Positions 48,491 through 57,248 of a stretch of 64,000 bases of DNA are shown here, one piece after another. A program made the position numbers and the translations under genes. The notes beneath the pieces were generated by a model, which was not told the origin of the DNA, made no database searches, and saw nothing but the letters and a program-made list of their open reading frames with translations. The first letter of the stretch is position 1, and each line of letters starts with the position of its first letter. The DNA lies in NCBI RefSeq assembly GCF_039649665.1, contig NZ_JBDJAW010000024.1:1-64000 (forward strand). Reading direction: 5' to 3'. The stretch comes from Microbispora sp. ZYX-F-249 (GTDB lineage: Bacteria > Actinomycetota > Actinomycetes > Streptosporangiales > Streptosporangiaceae).

Positions 48491-49078
48491 TCAGCTCGCG
48501 CCGGGGACGGTGACCTTCTGCTCCTTGAACCCGTAGCCGGTCTTCGAGGCGTCGCGCTGCAGGCCCGCCATCGAGCTCTTGCCGGCGTCGACGTCGGCCT
48601 CCGTGGCGGTGCCCTTCTGCAGCTTGCCGGTCAGCGCGGAGAACTGGTCGCTCACGCCCTGGACGGCCTTGCACAACGTCGGATTGGCCGCGGCGAAGCC
48701 CTTGGCGACCTTCAGCTCGTGCAGGGCGAAGGCGCCGGCGATGGCGGCCTTGGCGATCGTGCGCTTGCGCTTTTCCGCCCCGGCCTTGAAGCCGCCGCTG
48801 CGCAGTGGTTTGTAGATGTAGCGGTGGAAGGCGCCGAGGGCGAGACCCGCGTGCAGCGCGAACCGGGTCTTGGCGAACCGCTTGGCGTTGCCGCCGGTCG
48901 GGCACGGAGAGTTGTACTCGGTCTCGGCCGCGGTCGGCGTGACGAGCGCCGCGGGGCCGGCCATGGCGGCGTGCTCGGGCGCCGGGGCGGTGGTGCCGCC
49001 GCAGCCGACGAGCAGCGCCATCGACAGCACGGCCGCCGCCGCGAGTGCGGTGACGGATCGGACAGTTCGTGCGCTCAT
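48491..49078 (-). CDS. Small predicted lipoprotein of unknown function
   Basis: The 195-residue protein has a signal peptide with lipobox-like end LLVGC at residues ~22-26, then a Thr/Pro/Ala linker. The body is Lys/Ala-rich and helical ([46 protein letters not shown]) with one conserved-looking Cys pair (SPCPTG and PTLCKAV). Similar proteins are common in actinobacteria, without assigned role. It stands alone. Confidence 0.7.
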   Translation of the reverse strand: MSARTVRSVTALAAAAVLSMALLVGCGGTTAPAPEHAAMAGPAALVTPTAAETEYNSPCPTGGNAKRFAKTRFALHAGLALGAFHRYIYKPLRSGGFKAGAEKRKRTIAKAAIAGAFALHELKVAKGFAAANPTLCKAVQGVSDQFSALTGKLQKGTATEADVDAGKSSMAGLQRDASKTGYGFKEQKVTVPGAS

Positions 49079-49414
49079 CGTTTCCCCCTGAGGACGGTGT
49101 GGACACTGGACGCCGTGGTCGCGGCGAGTGCGCGTCCCGGGCGACGGTTGCCGCCCTGCTGCCGACTATGCGGGCTTTTGCCGGGTTGAGGCGCTTCTCA
49201 TGCCGGGGTCGGACGGACATTTGGCCGCCGGCTCACGGTTCGCGGGGGGCCGTGCCGTCATTCACCGATCCATGCCAATGACGCGATGGGGATTCGCATC
49301 GGATTGTCCCCGGTGGTGGGTGATGGGCTGGACGCGGCCACGAAGCGATCCGGACAATGAGGGAGAAATAGCTCGATCCGTCGCATCGCGGCCTGATCGG
49401 AGAGGAGAAAGGCC
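49079..49414. other. Intergenic region upstream of lipoprotein and Cys-rich peptide genes
   Basis: This 336-bp gap separates two divergent secreted-protein genes. I see no convincing ORF, RNA or inverted repeat. The part at 49265-49380 is less GC-rich than its surroundings and presumably holds the promoter of the Cys-rich peptide gene, but no clear hexamer pair stands out. Confidence 0.5.
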
Positions 49415-49651
49415 ATGCGAGGTGGGCGATTCAGCATGATCATCGGTTCGGCGCTGCTCGGCGCGGTCGCGCTCTGGCCGGCGGCGGCGCCGGCGTCGGC
49501 GGCCACGGGCGCCGCCGGCGCGGCGGTCGCGCAGGCGGCTCCCGGCGATGCGTATGCGAAGCCGAAGCCACCCAAGTGCACCTACCGATGCACGAACCAC
49601 CGTAAGTACAAATGCTGTCCCAAGTGCACGCGAGTAAAGGGGAAGTGCTGA
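49415..49651 (+). CDS. Small secreted Cys-rich peptide precursor
   Basis: The 78-residue precursor has a signal peptide (IIGSALLGAVALWPAAAPASA, cleavage expected near residue 29), an Ala/Gly propeptide-like stretch and a basic C-terminal domain of about 27 residues with six cysteines. The pattern is C-x3-C-x7-C-C-x2-C-x6-C in KCTYRCTNHRKYKCCPKC and the closing KGKC. Spacing and charge recall defensin- or knottin-like disulfide peptides, but I recognise no family. AGAGGAGAAAGG provides an excellent ribosome site before the ATG, and a strong terminator follows, so the gene looks genuine. Confidence 0.75.
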   Translation: MRGGRFSMIIGSALLGAVALWPAAAPASAATGAAGAAVAQAAPGDAYAKPKPPKCTYRCTNHRKYKCCPKCTRVKGKC

Positions 49652-49692
49652 GGGACGACCAGCCATGGCGGCCTCGGGGAATGTCAGGCGTC

Positions 49693-49718
49693 CCCCCGGC
49701 CGCCGTGGCGGCCGGGGG
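49693..49718 (+). terminator. Terminator after the Cys-rich peptide gene
   Basis: CCCCCGGCCGCC (49693-49704) and GGCGGCCGGGGG (49707-49718) are perfect complements; the tight turn leaves about 10-11 usable pairs. It lies 41 bp after the stop. Confidence 0.65.
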
Positions 49719-49784
49719 CGGGCGGGCGACGAAATCGCGGCCCGCGCCCCGGGTTATGCTCGCTCCCGGACAGGGGAGGGGTGC

Positions 49785-50063
49785 ATGGCGGTGCTGATCG
49801 ATCGGCCGAACTGGCCGGGGCCGCGGGGGCTGTTGTGGTCCCACCTGGTCAGCGACTCCTCCCTGGAGGAGCTGCACGAGTTCGCCCGCCTGCTCGGCGT
49901 GCCCGCGCGGGCCTTCGACCGGGACCACTACGACGTGCCGGAGACGGTCTACGACCGGGCGGTGGTCCTCGGAGCCGAGCCTGTCGGCAGTCAGGAACTG
50001 GTGCGCCGCCTGCGGGAGGCCGGCCTGCGCCGGCCGAAGACCCGCTCACGATCTACACTGTAA
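49785..50063 (+). CDS. DUF4031 domain protein
   Basis: This 92-residue protein starts MAVLIDRPNWPGPRGLLW and contains HLVSDSSLEELHEFARLLGV and RAFDRDHYDVPE, matching the DUF4031 family of unknown function found in many actinobacteria and proteobacteria. CAGGGGAGGGGTGC before the ATG is a strong ribosome site. It converges with the HD-domain gene on the other strand. Confidence 0.8.
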   Translation: MAVLIDRPNWPGPRGLLWSHLVSDSSLEELHEFARLLGVPARAFDRDHYDVPETVYDRAVVLGAEPVGSQELVRRLREAGLRRPKTRSRSTL

Positions 50064-50086
50064 AGGCACCTGGCCGCGTCCCGATC

Positions 50087-50701
50087 TCAGAGGCGGGCCA
50101 GCTCCCCGGCGAGGTTCTCGCGCGCACGCCGCTCCCACAGATCGCGGCCCGCGGGAGTGCCGAACAGGCGGGGCTTGCCGAGCAGCTCCCGCAGCACCGC
50201 GGCCCGTCCGGCCCGGAAGGCGTCGTCCGGCACGTGCCGGTACTCCTCGCGTACGGCCCTCGTGTACGCCGCGTACGCCCCGGGCGGCGCCGCGAGGATC
50301 GCCAGGTCGGCGTCGCACAGGACGGCCGCGTTCACGTCGCCGGGCTCGTAGGCGTGCCCCGCCGTCAGCCGCACGAGCCGGGCGACCTCCCGCACACGCT
50401 CCGCCGGCAGGCCGCAGGCGGGCAGCCGGGCCCGGGCGAGCTGGGCGCTGCGCTCCTCGTCCCACCCCGGCCGCCCGTCGTAGACGGCGTCGTGGAACCA
50501 CGCGGCCAGCCGTACGGCGGTGGGGTCTTCGGCCTGGGCGGCGAGCGGCTCGATCGCGGTCAGGACCGCCCGCAGGTGAGCGGTCGTGTGGTAGCGCCGG
50601 TGCGGCTCCGCCCAGCGGGCGGCCAGTTCGGCGGCGAGGGCCCGCCCGGCCGCTGAGCGCGTGAGGCAGGCGGGCGGCGCCGGGGTCTGATCGTCGCTCA
50701 C
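50087..50701 (-). CDS. HD-domain metal-dependent phosphohydrolase-like protein
   Basis: The 204-residue protein has RRYHTTAHLRAVL near residue 36 and the HD motif LAAWFHDAVYDG near residue 66, with further acidic/His residues in DADLAILAAPP. It fits the predicted metal-dependent HD phosphohydrolase family of YfbR-like small proteins, for which no substrate is known. It lies 35 bp downstream of the MFS gene on the same strand. Confidence 0.8.
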   Translation of the reverse strand: MSDDQTPAPPACLTRSAAGRALAAELAARWAEPHRRYHTTAHLRAVLTAIEPLAAQAEDPTAVRLAAWFHDAVYDGRPGWDEERSAQLARARLPACGLPAERVREVARLVRLTAGHAYEPGDVNAAVLCDADLAILAAPPGAYAAYTRAVREEYRHVPDDAFRAGRAAVLRELLGKPRLFGTPAGRDLWERRARENLAGELARL

Positions 50702-50736
50702 GCTCCGACCCTAAGCGCGCGGGCGCGGCGTGGGCT

Positions 50737-52083
50737 TCAGGCCGTGCGGGCCGCGCGCTCCCGGACGAGGCCGGGGACCGCCGTGAGGAGGGCCAGGACG
50801 ACCACCGCGCAGCCGTAAACGGTGGCCGTGGCGCGCAGGCCGAGCGACGGCACCGCGAGCCCCGCCGCGACCGCAGGCACGCTGAAGGCGAGGTAGCTGA
50901 CGACGTAGACGGACGCGAACATCCCGGCCCGCTCGGCGGAGCCCGCCAGCGCCGCGAGCGAACGGAACGCGCCGAGGAAGGCGCTGCCGAACCCGCACCC
51001 CGCGACGACCGTCCCGGCGAAGAACACCGGCGTGGACGCGGCGGCGAGCGCCACCAGGGTCAGGCCGGTCCCGGCGGCGAGCACCAGCGACCCGCCCGTC
51101 ATGACCCTTCTCGCCGGCAGGTCGCGCACGGCCAGCGACGCCACGGCCCCGGCGGCGGTGAGCGCGGTGACGACGAGCCCGCCGACCAGGTGGTCGGGAA
51201 TGTGCAGGACGCCCGCCGTGAGCGAGCCGCCCAGCGACAGGTAGAGCCCGCCCATCGCCCAGGTGGCGACGAGGCAGGGGACGGCCGCCGCGAACGCGCC
51301 TCGGGCGGGCCGCGGCACGGCCACCCGCGGGCGCAGCGAGACGAGTGCGTCCCGGCCCCTGCCGGGACGGGGCGCGACCGGCTCGGGCAGCAGCGTCATC
51401 GCGGCCGCGAGCAGCGCGAAGCCGGCCGTGAGCAGGACGAAGATCGCCGTCGTCGGGGCCGTCGTGTAACGCACGAACAGTCCGGCGCCGAGCGCTCCCG
51501 CGGCCAGGCCGCCGGTCGGCGCGACGCTGTTGACCAGCGCGCCCAGTTGACGGACGCGGTGCGACCGCGGCTGCAGGTCCACCAGCCCCGCGCTGATCGC
51601 GCCCGTCGCCGCGCCGGTGGCCAGGCCCTGCACCGCCCTGGCCAGCAGCAGCGGCCCGACGCCGTCCGCGGTCAGGAACGCGACCATGGCGCCCGCCTCG
51701 GCCAGCAGGGCCGCGACCAGCACGGGCCGCCTGCCGACGTGGTCGGACAGCCCGCCGGCGGTGAGCAGCGCGACCAGCAGCGCGAGGGCGTAGACCGCGA
51801 AGACGGCGGTCAGCGTGGCCGCCGAGAACCCCCAGCGCTGCTGGTAGATCACATACAGCGGGGAGGGAACGCTCGCGGCGACCATGAACGCCACCAGCGT
51901 TCCGGCGAGCAGCCAAAAGCCGGCGCCGCGGGACATCCGGCCGCGGGCCCTCGTCCCCACCGCGGCCGGCGCGCCGCCGGCCGCGTCATCGCCCCGCCCG
52001 GGTTCCGGGCCCGGTGTCCGCGGGTCCCGATCCGCCTCCAGGATGTCCGCCGGCGTCGCGCGGTCCCCCGATGTCGTCATCAC
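50737..52083 (-). CDS. MFS transporter
   Basis: This 448-residue major facilitator has about 12 membrane helices and the motif A loop GGLSDHVGRRPVL after helix 2. An extended polar N-terminus (about 50 residues) precedes the first helix at GFWLLAGTLVAFMVAAS. The drug-efflux-like organisation and a divergent ArsR-type regulator suggest inducible export; the substrate is unknown. The GTG/ATG choice at the N-terminus is uncertain, and a start near residue 50 would also give a complete transporter. Confidence 0.85.
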   Translation of the reverse strand: MMTTSGDRATPADILEADRDPRTPGPEPGRGDDAAGGAPAAVGTRARGRMSRGAGFWLLAGTLVAFMVAASVPSPLYVIYQQRWGFSAATLTAVFAVYALALLVALLTAGGLSDHVGRRPVLVAALLAEAGAMVAFLTADGVGPLLLARAVQGLATGAATGAISAGLVDLQPRSHRVRQLGALVNSVAPTGGLAAGALGAGLFVRYTTAPTTAIFVLLTAGFALLAAAMTLLPEPVAPRPGRGRDALVSLRPRVAVPRPARGAFAAAVPCLVATWAMGGLYLSLGGSLTAGVLHIPDHLVGGLVVTALTAAGAVASLAVRDLPARRVMTGGSLVLAAGTGLTLVALAAASTPVFFAGTVVAGCGFGSAFLGAFRSLAALAGSAERAGMFASVYVVSYLAFSVPAVAAGLAVPSLGLRATATVYGCAVVVLALLTAVPGLVRERAARTA

Positions 52084-52094
52084 GGCACTCCCTT

Positions 52095-52125
52095 GGTCAA
52101 TGGTTCCGGCGTGGTCAATGGTTCC
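52095..52125. promoter_or_regulatory. GGTCAATGGTTCC direct repeat, operator candidate
   Basis: GGTCAATGGTTCC occurs twice, at 52095-52107 and 52113-52125, 18 bp apart centre to centre, in the 103-bp gap between the divergent MFS and ArsR genes. A related GAACCATG stands at the regulator start (52183). The spacing of nearly two helical turns suits binding of a dimeric regulator on one DNA face. Confidence 0.5.
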
Positions 52126-52186
52126 AAAATTCTCAAACCGTCACACCGTACGACGAGGTGCCGAATTGTTCAACTATTATCGAACC

Positions 52187-52507
52187 ATGCCTGGAGCCCG
52201 GGACCTGCCGCACCCCGACACCGCGACGCTGGTGCTGACCGACGTGCTGTTCGCGCTGAGCGACCCCTCGCGGCTGGCGCTCGTCCGGCGGCTCGCGCAG
52301 GGGCCGCTGGAGGTGGCGGCGTGCCAGCCCACCGGGGGAGAGGTGCCGAAGTCGACGCTGTCGCACCACCTGAAGACCCTCCGCGAGGCCGGCGTCATCC
52401 GCAACGTCCCGGATGGCCGGCAGCGGTACGTGAGCCTGCGCAGGCAGGACCTGGAGGAGCGGTTCCCCGGCCTGCTGGACGCCGTGCTGGCCGCGCCCCC
52501 GCAGTGA
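52187..52507 (+). CDS. ArsR-family transcriptional regulator
   Basis: The 106-residue protein is a winged helix: LTDVLFALSDPSRLALVRRL, then the recognition helix in KSTLSHHLKTLREAGVI and a wing in NVPDGRQRYVSL. No obvious metal-binding Cys motif is present apart from a single Cys in AACQPTGGE, so an organic ligand is possible. A TATTAT hexamer at 52175-52180 would start transcription at or near the ATG itself, and no Shine-Dalgarno is visible, which suggests a leaderless mRNA. Confidence 0.85.
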   Translation: MPGARDLPHPDTATLVLTDVLFALSDPSRLALVRRLAQGPLEVAACQPTGGEVPKSTLSHHLKTLREAGVIRNVPDGRQRYVSLRRQDLEERFPGLLDAVLAAPPQ

Positions 52508-52614
52508 GGGCGGGCAGATCTGTGCGATCGTGGCGACACACGGCCCCGGGCCGCGCCCGGGTTTGGCGGATTCGGCCAGAGCCTCGCCGGACGACCCCCG
52601 CGTAGCCTGTCCGT

Positions 52615-53517
52615 GTGCTGCGGCGGACGACCACCATCTCGGGCATCGACGCGCCGGCGAGGCTGGCGGAGTTGCTCGACCACCACGACTACCTGGCCGA
52701 CGAGGGCGTGACGACCGCGGCCTACCTCGCCCTGAGGATGGGCCGGCCGCTGTTCCTGGAGGGCGAGGCGGGCGTCGGCAAGACCGAACTGGCCAAGACG
52801 CTCGCGGCGATCCTCGACGCGCCGCTGATCAGGCTGCAGTGCCACGAGGGCCTCGACGCCGCGCAGGCCATGTACGACTGGGACTTCCCGCGCCAGCTCC
52901 TGCACCTCAAGGCGGCCGAGGCGGCCGGGGTGGCGGACGTCGCGGCGCTCGAGGGCGAGATCTACGACCGGCGGTTCCTCATCGCCAGGCCGCTGCTGCG
53001 GGCCCTGGAGACCCAGCCCAGCGTGCTGCTCGTCGACGAGATCGACCGGGCCGACGACGAGTTCGAGGCGTTCCTGCTCGAAGTGCTGTCGGACTTCACC
53101 ATCTCGGTGCCGGAGATCGGGACGATCAGCGCGGCGACCCCGCCGGTCGTCGTCCTGACCTCCAACCGCACCCGCGAGGTGCACGACGCGCTCAAACGGC
53201 GCTGCCTCTACCACTGGCTGGAGCACCCGGGGTTCGACCGGGAGGTGGCGATCCTGCGCCGGCGCCTGCCGGGATGCGCCGAGCGGCTCGCGGCGGACGT
53301 GGCGCGGGCGGCGGGCCGGATGCGCGAGGCCGGCCTGCTCAAGCCGCCCGGTGTCGCCGAGACCCTCGACTGGACCGAGGCCATGCTCACGCTCGGCGCG
53401 GCGGAGCTCGACCCCGCCCTGGCGGCCGCCACGCTGGGCGCGCTGCTCAAGCACCGGGAGGACCAGGAGACGGTACGGGCCATGGGGCTGCTCACGCCGG
53501 GCGGCGGTCGTGGCTGA
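52615..53517 (+). CDS. MoxR-type AAA+ ATPase (CoxD-like)
   Basis: The 300-residue ATPase has Walker A GEAGVGKTELAKTLA near residue 49, Walker B LLVDEIDRADDEFEAFLLEVL, sensor segment VLTSNRTREVHDALKRRCLYHW, and a C-terminal helical lid. MoxR proteins paired with a vWA partner mature metalloenzymes; in carbon-monoxide dehydrogenase clusters CoxD assists active-site copper/sulfur insertion. It starts at a GTG and overlaps the next gene by 8 bp. Confidence 0.85.
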   Translation: MLRRTTTISGIDAPARLAELLDHHDYLADEGVTTAAYLALRMGRPLFLEGEAGVGKTELAKTLAAILDAPLIRLQCHEGLDAAQAMYDWDFPRQLLHLKAAEAAGVADVAALEGEIYDRRFLIARPLLRALETQPSVLLVDEIDRADDEFEAFLLEVLSDFTISVPEIGTISAATPPVVVLTSNRTREVHDALKRRCLYHWLEHPGFDREVAILRRRLPGCAERLAADVARAAGRMREAGLLKPPGVAETLDWTEAMLTLGAAELDPALAAATLGALLKHREDQETVRAMGLLTPGGGRG

Positions 53518-54688
53518 CGGCGTCGCCGTCACGGGCCGGATCAGGGACGGCCGGAGCGGGGACGGTCCCGGGCCGGTCGCCGTGCTGGCCGGGTTCGCCC
53601 GGGCGCTGCGGGCGGCCGGGGTGGCGGCCGACCACCACCGCACCCGGAACTTCCTCGCGGCGCTCGGCCATCTCGACGCCGCCGACGGGCGCGACGTCTA
53701 CTGGGCGGGCCGCCTCACGCTGTGCGCCGGGCCCGACGACCTGCCGCGGTACGACCGCTGCTTCGCCGCCTACTTCTCCGCATCGTTCGCCGCGCCGCGC
53801 CGGGTGCGGGGGACGACCGTGTCCGTGACCCGCCCGGTGGCCGCGCCGTACGGCGCCGGGGAGCCGGAGACGTCGGGCGAGCCCCACGCGCCCGCGGCCA
53901 CGGCGAGCGAGGCCGAGGTGCTGCGGCACCGGGACGTGGCGCGGATGAGCGAGGCGGAGCGGCGGGAGGTGCACCGCCTGCTCGCGCTGCTGCGCGGCGC
54001 GCGGCAGCCGCGCAGGTCGCGGCGGTACCGCCCGTCGTCCCACGGCGGCGCGGCCGACGCCCGGCGCACGGTCAGGGAGATCCTGCGGCACGGCGGCGAG
54101 CCGGCCCGGCTGCGCCGGCGCGTGCGCGGGACGCGCCCGCGGCGGGTCGTCATGGTGGTGGACGTCAGCGGCTCGATGGCCGCGTACGCCGACACGCTGC
54201 TGCGCCTGGCCCACGCCCTGGTCCGCGCCGAGCCGAGGGCGACCGAGGTGTTCAGCGCGGGGACCCGGCTCACCAGGATCACGCCCGCGCTCCGGCACCG
54301 CGACCCCGGGCTCGCCATGGACGCCTGCTCGGCGGCCATCCCCGACTGGAGCGGCGGCACCCGGCTGGGGGAGGAGGTGCGGGCGCTGCTGCGCCTGCCC
54401 GACGCGCGGGGGGCCATCGTCGTGATCGCGTCCGACGGGTGGGAGCGGGGCCCGGCCGACCTGCTGGGCGCGCAGATGGCCCGGCTGTCCCGGCTGGCCC
54501 GCCGCGTCGTGTGGGTCAACCCCCACAAGGGCGACCCGGCGTACCGGCCGATGACCGCCGGGATCCGCGCGGCGCTGCCGTACGTCACGGACTTCGTCGC
54601 CGGGCACAGCCTGGCGGCCTGCGAGGAACTGGCCGCGCTGCTGGCCGGCGACCGGCCCGTACGAAGGGGAGGCGCCGAGGATGCGTGA
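53510..54688 (+). CDS. vWA-domain protein (CoxE-like)
   Basis: This 392-residue protein has an N-terminal helical region (VLAGFARALRAAGV), a charged linker with RRYRPSSHGG, and a C-terminal von Willebrand A domain with the MIDAS start VMVVDVSGSMAAYADTLL near residue 215 and a later DGWERGPADLLG. The pairing with a MoxR ATPase matches the CoxD-CoxE module. The start GTG at 53510 overlaps the ATPase stop, and its own stop overlaps the next gene by 8 bp. Confidence 0.85.
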   Translation: MADGVAVTGRIRDGRSGDGPGPVAVLAGFARALRAAGVAADHHRTRNFLAALGHLDAADGRDVYWAGRLTLCAGPDDLPRYDRCFAAYFSASFAAPRRVRGTTVSVTRPVAAPYGAGEPETSGEPHAPAATASEAEVLRHRDVARMSEAERREVHRLLALLRGARQPRRSRRYRPSSHGGAADARRTVREILRHGGEPARLRRRVRGTRPRRVVMVVDVSGSMAAYADTLLRLAHALVRAEPRATEVFSAGTRLTRITPALRHRDPGLAMDACSAAIPDWSGGTRLGEEVRALLRLPDARGAIVVIASDGWERGPADLLGAQMARLSRLARRVVWVNPHKGDPAYRPMTAGIRAALPYVTDFVAGHSLAACEELAALLAGDRPVRRGGAEDA

Positions 54689-55781
54689 CGTGCTCGGCCA
54701 GGTGCTGCGCTGGTGGGAGGAGGGGCGGCGGTTCGGGCTCGCCACCGTCGTGGGCACCTTCCGCAGCGCGCCGCGCCCGCCCGGGGCGGCCATGGCCGTC
54801 CTCGACGGCGAGGCGGTGGGCAGCGTCTCGGGCGGGTGCGTCGAGGGTGCGGTCTACGAACTCGCCGCGCAGGTCGTCGCCACCGGGACGCCGGTGCTGC
54901 AGCGGTACGGCGTGAGCGACGACGACGCCTTCGCGGTCGGCCTGACCTGCGGCGGCATCATCGACGTGTTCGTGGAGCCGGTCTCGAAGGAGGACTATCC
55001 GGAGTTGGGCGAGGTCGCCGCCGACGTCGCCGCGCGGCGGCCCGTGGCCGTGGCCACGATCGTCGCGGGCCCCGGCCGCGTGGGGGCGCGCCGCGTGGTC
55101 TGGCCGGACCGGGCGGCCGGTTCGCTCGGCTCGGCCCGGCTGGACGACGCCGTGGACGACGACGTGCGCGGCATGCTCGCGCAGGGCCTGACCGGCGTGC
55201 GGCGCTACGGCCCCGAGGGGGAGCGGCGCCTGGACGACCTGGGGGTGTTCGTGCGGTCGTTCGCGCCGCCGCCGCGCATGCTGGTCTTCGGCGCGATCGA
55301 CTTCGCCGCGGCGGTCGCGCGGATCGGGCGCTTCCTCGGCTACCACGTGGTGGTGTGCGACGCGCGGCCGGTCTTCGCCACGGCCAAGCGGTTCCCCGAG
55401 GCCGACGAGGTCGTGGTCGCCTGGCCGCACGACTACCTGGCCGCCGCCGAGGTCGACGAGCGCACGGCGATCTGCGTGCTCACCCACGACCCGAAGTTCG
55501 ACGTGCCGCTGCTGGAGGTGGCCCTGCGCACTCCCGCGGCGTACGTCGGGGCGATGGGGTCGCGGCGCACGCACGCGGACCGGCTGGCGCGGCTGCGCGA
55601 GGCCGGCCTGACCGAGGGCGAACTGGCCCGGCTGCGGTCGCCGATCGGGCTCGACCTCGGGGCGCGCACGCCGGAGGAGACGGCCGTGTCGATCGCGGCC
55701 GAGCTGATCCAGCTCCGCTGGGGCGGCAGCGGCAGGCCGCTGACCGAGACGTCGGGGCGCATCCACGGTGATTCGCCGTGA
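54681..55781 (+). CDS. XdhC/CoxF-family protein
   Basis: The 366-residue protein has the XdhC pattern: ATVVGTFRSAPRPPGAAMAV, GSVSGGCVEGAVYELA near residue 52, then the C-terminal Rossmann-like domain with LVFGAIDFAAAVARI and AYVGAMGSRRTHADRL. XdhC binds and sulfurates molybdenum cofactor for insertion into xanthine-oxidase-family enzymes. It is embedded between the vWA gene and the nucleotidyltransferase gene, with overlaps on both sides. Confidence 0.88.
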   Translation: MRDVLGQVLRWWEEGRRFGLATVVGTFRSAPRPPGAAMAVLDGEAVGSVSGGCVEGAVYELAAQVVATGTPVLQRYGVSDDDAFAVGLTCGGIIDVFVEPVSKEDYPELGEVAADVAARRPVAVATIVAGPGRVGARRVVWPDRAAGSLGSARLDDAVDDDVRGMLAQGLTGVRRYGPEGERRLDDLGVFVRSFAPPPRMLVFGAIDFAAAVARIGRFLGYHVVVCDARPVFATAKRFPEADEVVVAWPHDYLAAAEVDERTAICVLTHDPKFDVPLLEVALRTPAAYVGAMGSRRTHADRLARLREAGLTEGELARLRSPIGLDLGARTPEETAVSIAAELIQLRWGGSGRPLTETSGRIHGDSP

Positions 55782-56365
55782 ACGGCGGGGTGGTCGCCGG
55801 GCTGCTGCTGGCCGCCGGGGGCGGCAGCCGGTTCGGCGGGCCGAAGGCGCTGGTGGAGTTCGAGGGGGAGCGGCTGGCCGACCGCGGCGTGCGGGTGCTC
55901 GCCGAGGGCGGGTGCCGGCCGGTGCTCGTCGTCCTCGGGGCCGCCGACGTGCCGGTCGCCGGCGCCGTCGTCGTGCGCAACCCCGAATGGGCGGCCGGGA
56001 TGGGCTCGTCGCTGCGGGCCGGGCTGCGCGCGCTCCCGGCGGCCGCCCCCGCGGTGGTCGTCGCGCTGGCCGACCAGCCGCTGGTGCGGCCCGAGGCGGT
56101 GCGCCGGCTGATCGCCGCGTTCGGGGCCGGCGCCCGCGTCGCCGTCGCGGCGTACGGCGGGGCGCTCCGCAACCCGGTGCTCATCGCGCGCGAGCATTTG
56201 GCGGAGGTGGCCGCGCTCGCCGAGGGCGACGTCGGCGCGCGGCCCTTCCTGCGCGCGCACCCGGAGCTGGTGACGCCGGTGCCCTGCGACGACGCGGGCG
56301 ACCCGGCGGACGTCGACACCCCCGCCGACCTGTGCCGACTCCGTAAGGGACGACTCCATAAGTAG
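55778..56365 (+). CDS. MocA-like molybdenum cofactor nucleotidyltransferase
   Basis: The 195-residue protein begins with the NTP-binding signature LLAAGGGSRFGGPKALVEF and has ADQPLVRPEAVRRL near residue 97 and DAGDPADVDTPADL close to the C-terminus, typical of MobA-like enzymes. In molybdenum hydroxylase clusters such proteins (MocA) attach CMP to molybdopterin. It is coupled to the XdhC-type gene by an ATGA-like GTGA overlap. Confidence 0.82.
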   Translation: MNGGVVAGLLLAAGGGSRFGGPKALVEFEGERLADRGVRVLAEGGCRPVLVVLGAADVPVAGAVVVRNPEWAAGMGSSLRAGLRALPAAAPAVVVALADQPLVRPEAVRRLIAAFGAGARVAVAAYGGALRNPVLIAREHLAEVAALAEGDVGARPFLRAHPELVTPVPCDDAGDPADVDTPADLCRLRKGRLHK

Positions 56366-56447
56366 CCATTCGCCCGATTCGCCGTCATCCATGGGCTCCG
56401 CCACAATGATCACGAAGGATGGTTCCGGCCGAGCGGGGGAGCGCGTC

Positions 56448-57248
56448 ATGACGGAGCAGGCACCCGGCGGGCTGGACGTCACCCGGCCCAACGTCGCCCG
56501 CATGTACGACTACTACCTGGGCGGCAAGAACCACTTCCCGCCCGACCGGGCGGCGGCCGAGCGGATCATCGAGCTGTCGCGCGGCCACGTCAGGGAGGCG
56601 GTGCGGGAGAACCGCGCCTTCCTGGGCCGGGCCGTGCGCTACCTGGCGGCCGAGTGCGGCATCCGCGGGTTCCTCGACCTCGGCGCGGGGCTGCCGACAC
56701 AGGGCAACGTCCACGAGATCGCGCTGGAGGAGGCCCCCGACGCGTTCGTGACGTACGTGGACAACGACGCGGTGGTGGCGGCGCACGGGCGGGCGCTGCT
56801 GGAGGGCGACCCCCGGGTGCGCTTCCTGCAGGGCGACCTGCGGCGGCCCGAGGAGATCGTGACGGCGGCCTCGGCGACGGGCCTCGACCTCGACCGGCCC
56901 GTGGCGGTGCTGCTGGTGTCCTGCCTGCACTTCGTTCCCGACGAGGAGGGCCCCGAGAGCGTCGTGGCGGCCTACCGCGACCTGCTCCCTCCGGGCAGCC
57001 ACGTCGTCATCTCACACGTCTGCTCCGACCTCGTCCCGGAGGAGATGGCCCGGGCGGGCGACGTCTACGGCAACGCGAACGCGCCCTTCGAGGCCAGGCC
57101 GGGCGCGCAGATCGCGCGTTTCTTCGACGGGTTCGACCTGGTCGAGCCCGGCCTGGTCCCGCTGAACGAGTGGCGGCCCGGCGACGGCGCGCTGCCGCCG
57201 CGCGGCGGCTTCCTGCCGGTGCTCGGCGGAGTCGCGCGCCGCCCCTGA
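56448..57248 (+). CDS. SAM-dependent methyltransferase, DUF574 family
   Basis: The 266-residue protein starts MTEQAPGGLDVTRPNVARMY and has the family segments DYYLGGKNHFPPDRAAAERI, LDLGAGLPTQGNVHEIA (SAM motif I) and SCLHFVPDEEGPESVVAAY. DUF574 proteins are very abundant in Streptomyces and relatives; their substrates are unknown. The ATG at 56448 follows GGGGGAGCG; an upstream in-frame ATG at 56391 lacks a ribosome site. Confidence 0.85.
   Translation: MTEQAPGGLDVTRPNVARMYDYYLGGKNHFPPDRAAAERIIELSRGHVREAVRENRAFLGRAVRYLAAECGIRGFLDLGAGLPTQGNVHEIALEEAPDAFVTYVDNDAVVAAHGRALLEGDPRVRFLQGDLRRPEEIVTAASATGLDLDRPVAVLLVSCLHFVPDEEGPESVVAAYRDLLPPGSHVVISHVCSDLVPEEMARAGDVYGNANAPFEARPGAQIARFFDGFDLVEPGLVPLNEWRPGDGALPPRGGFLPVLGGVARRP

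Noticed and set aside
49128-49439. Open frames between the lipoprotein gene and the Cys-rich peptide gene
   Set aside because: They overlap one another, lack ribosome sites and show no recognisable domain.
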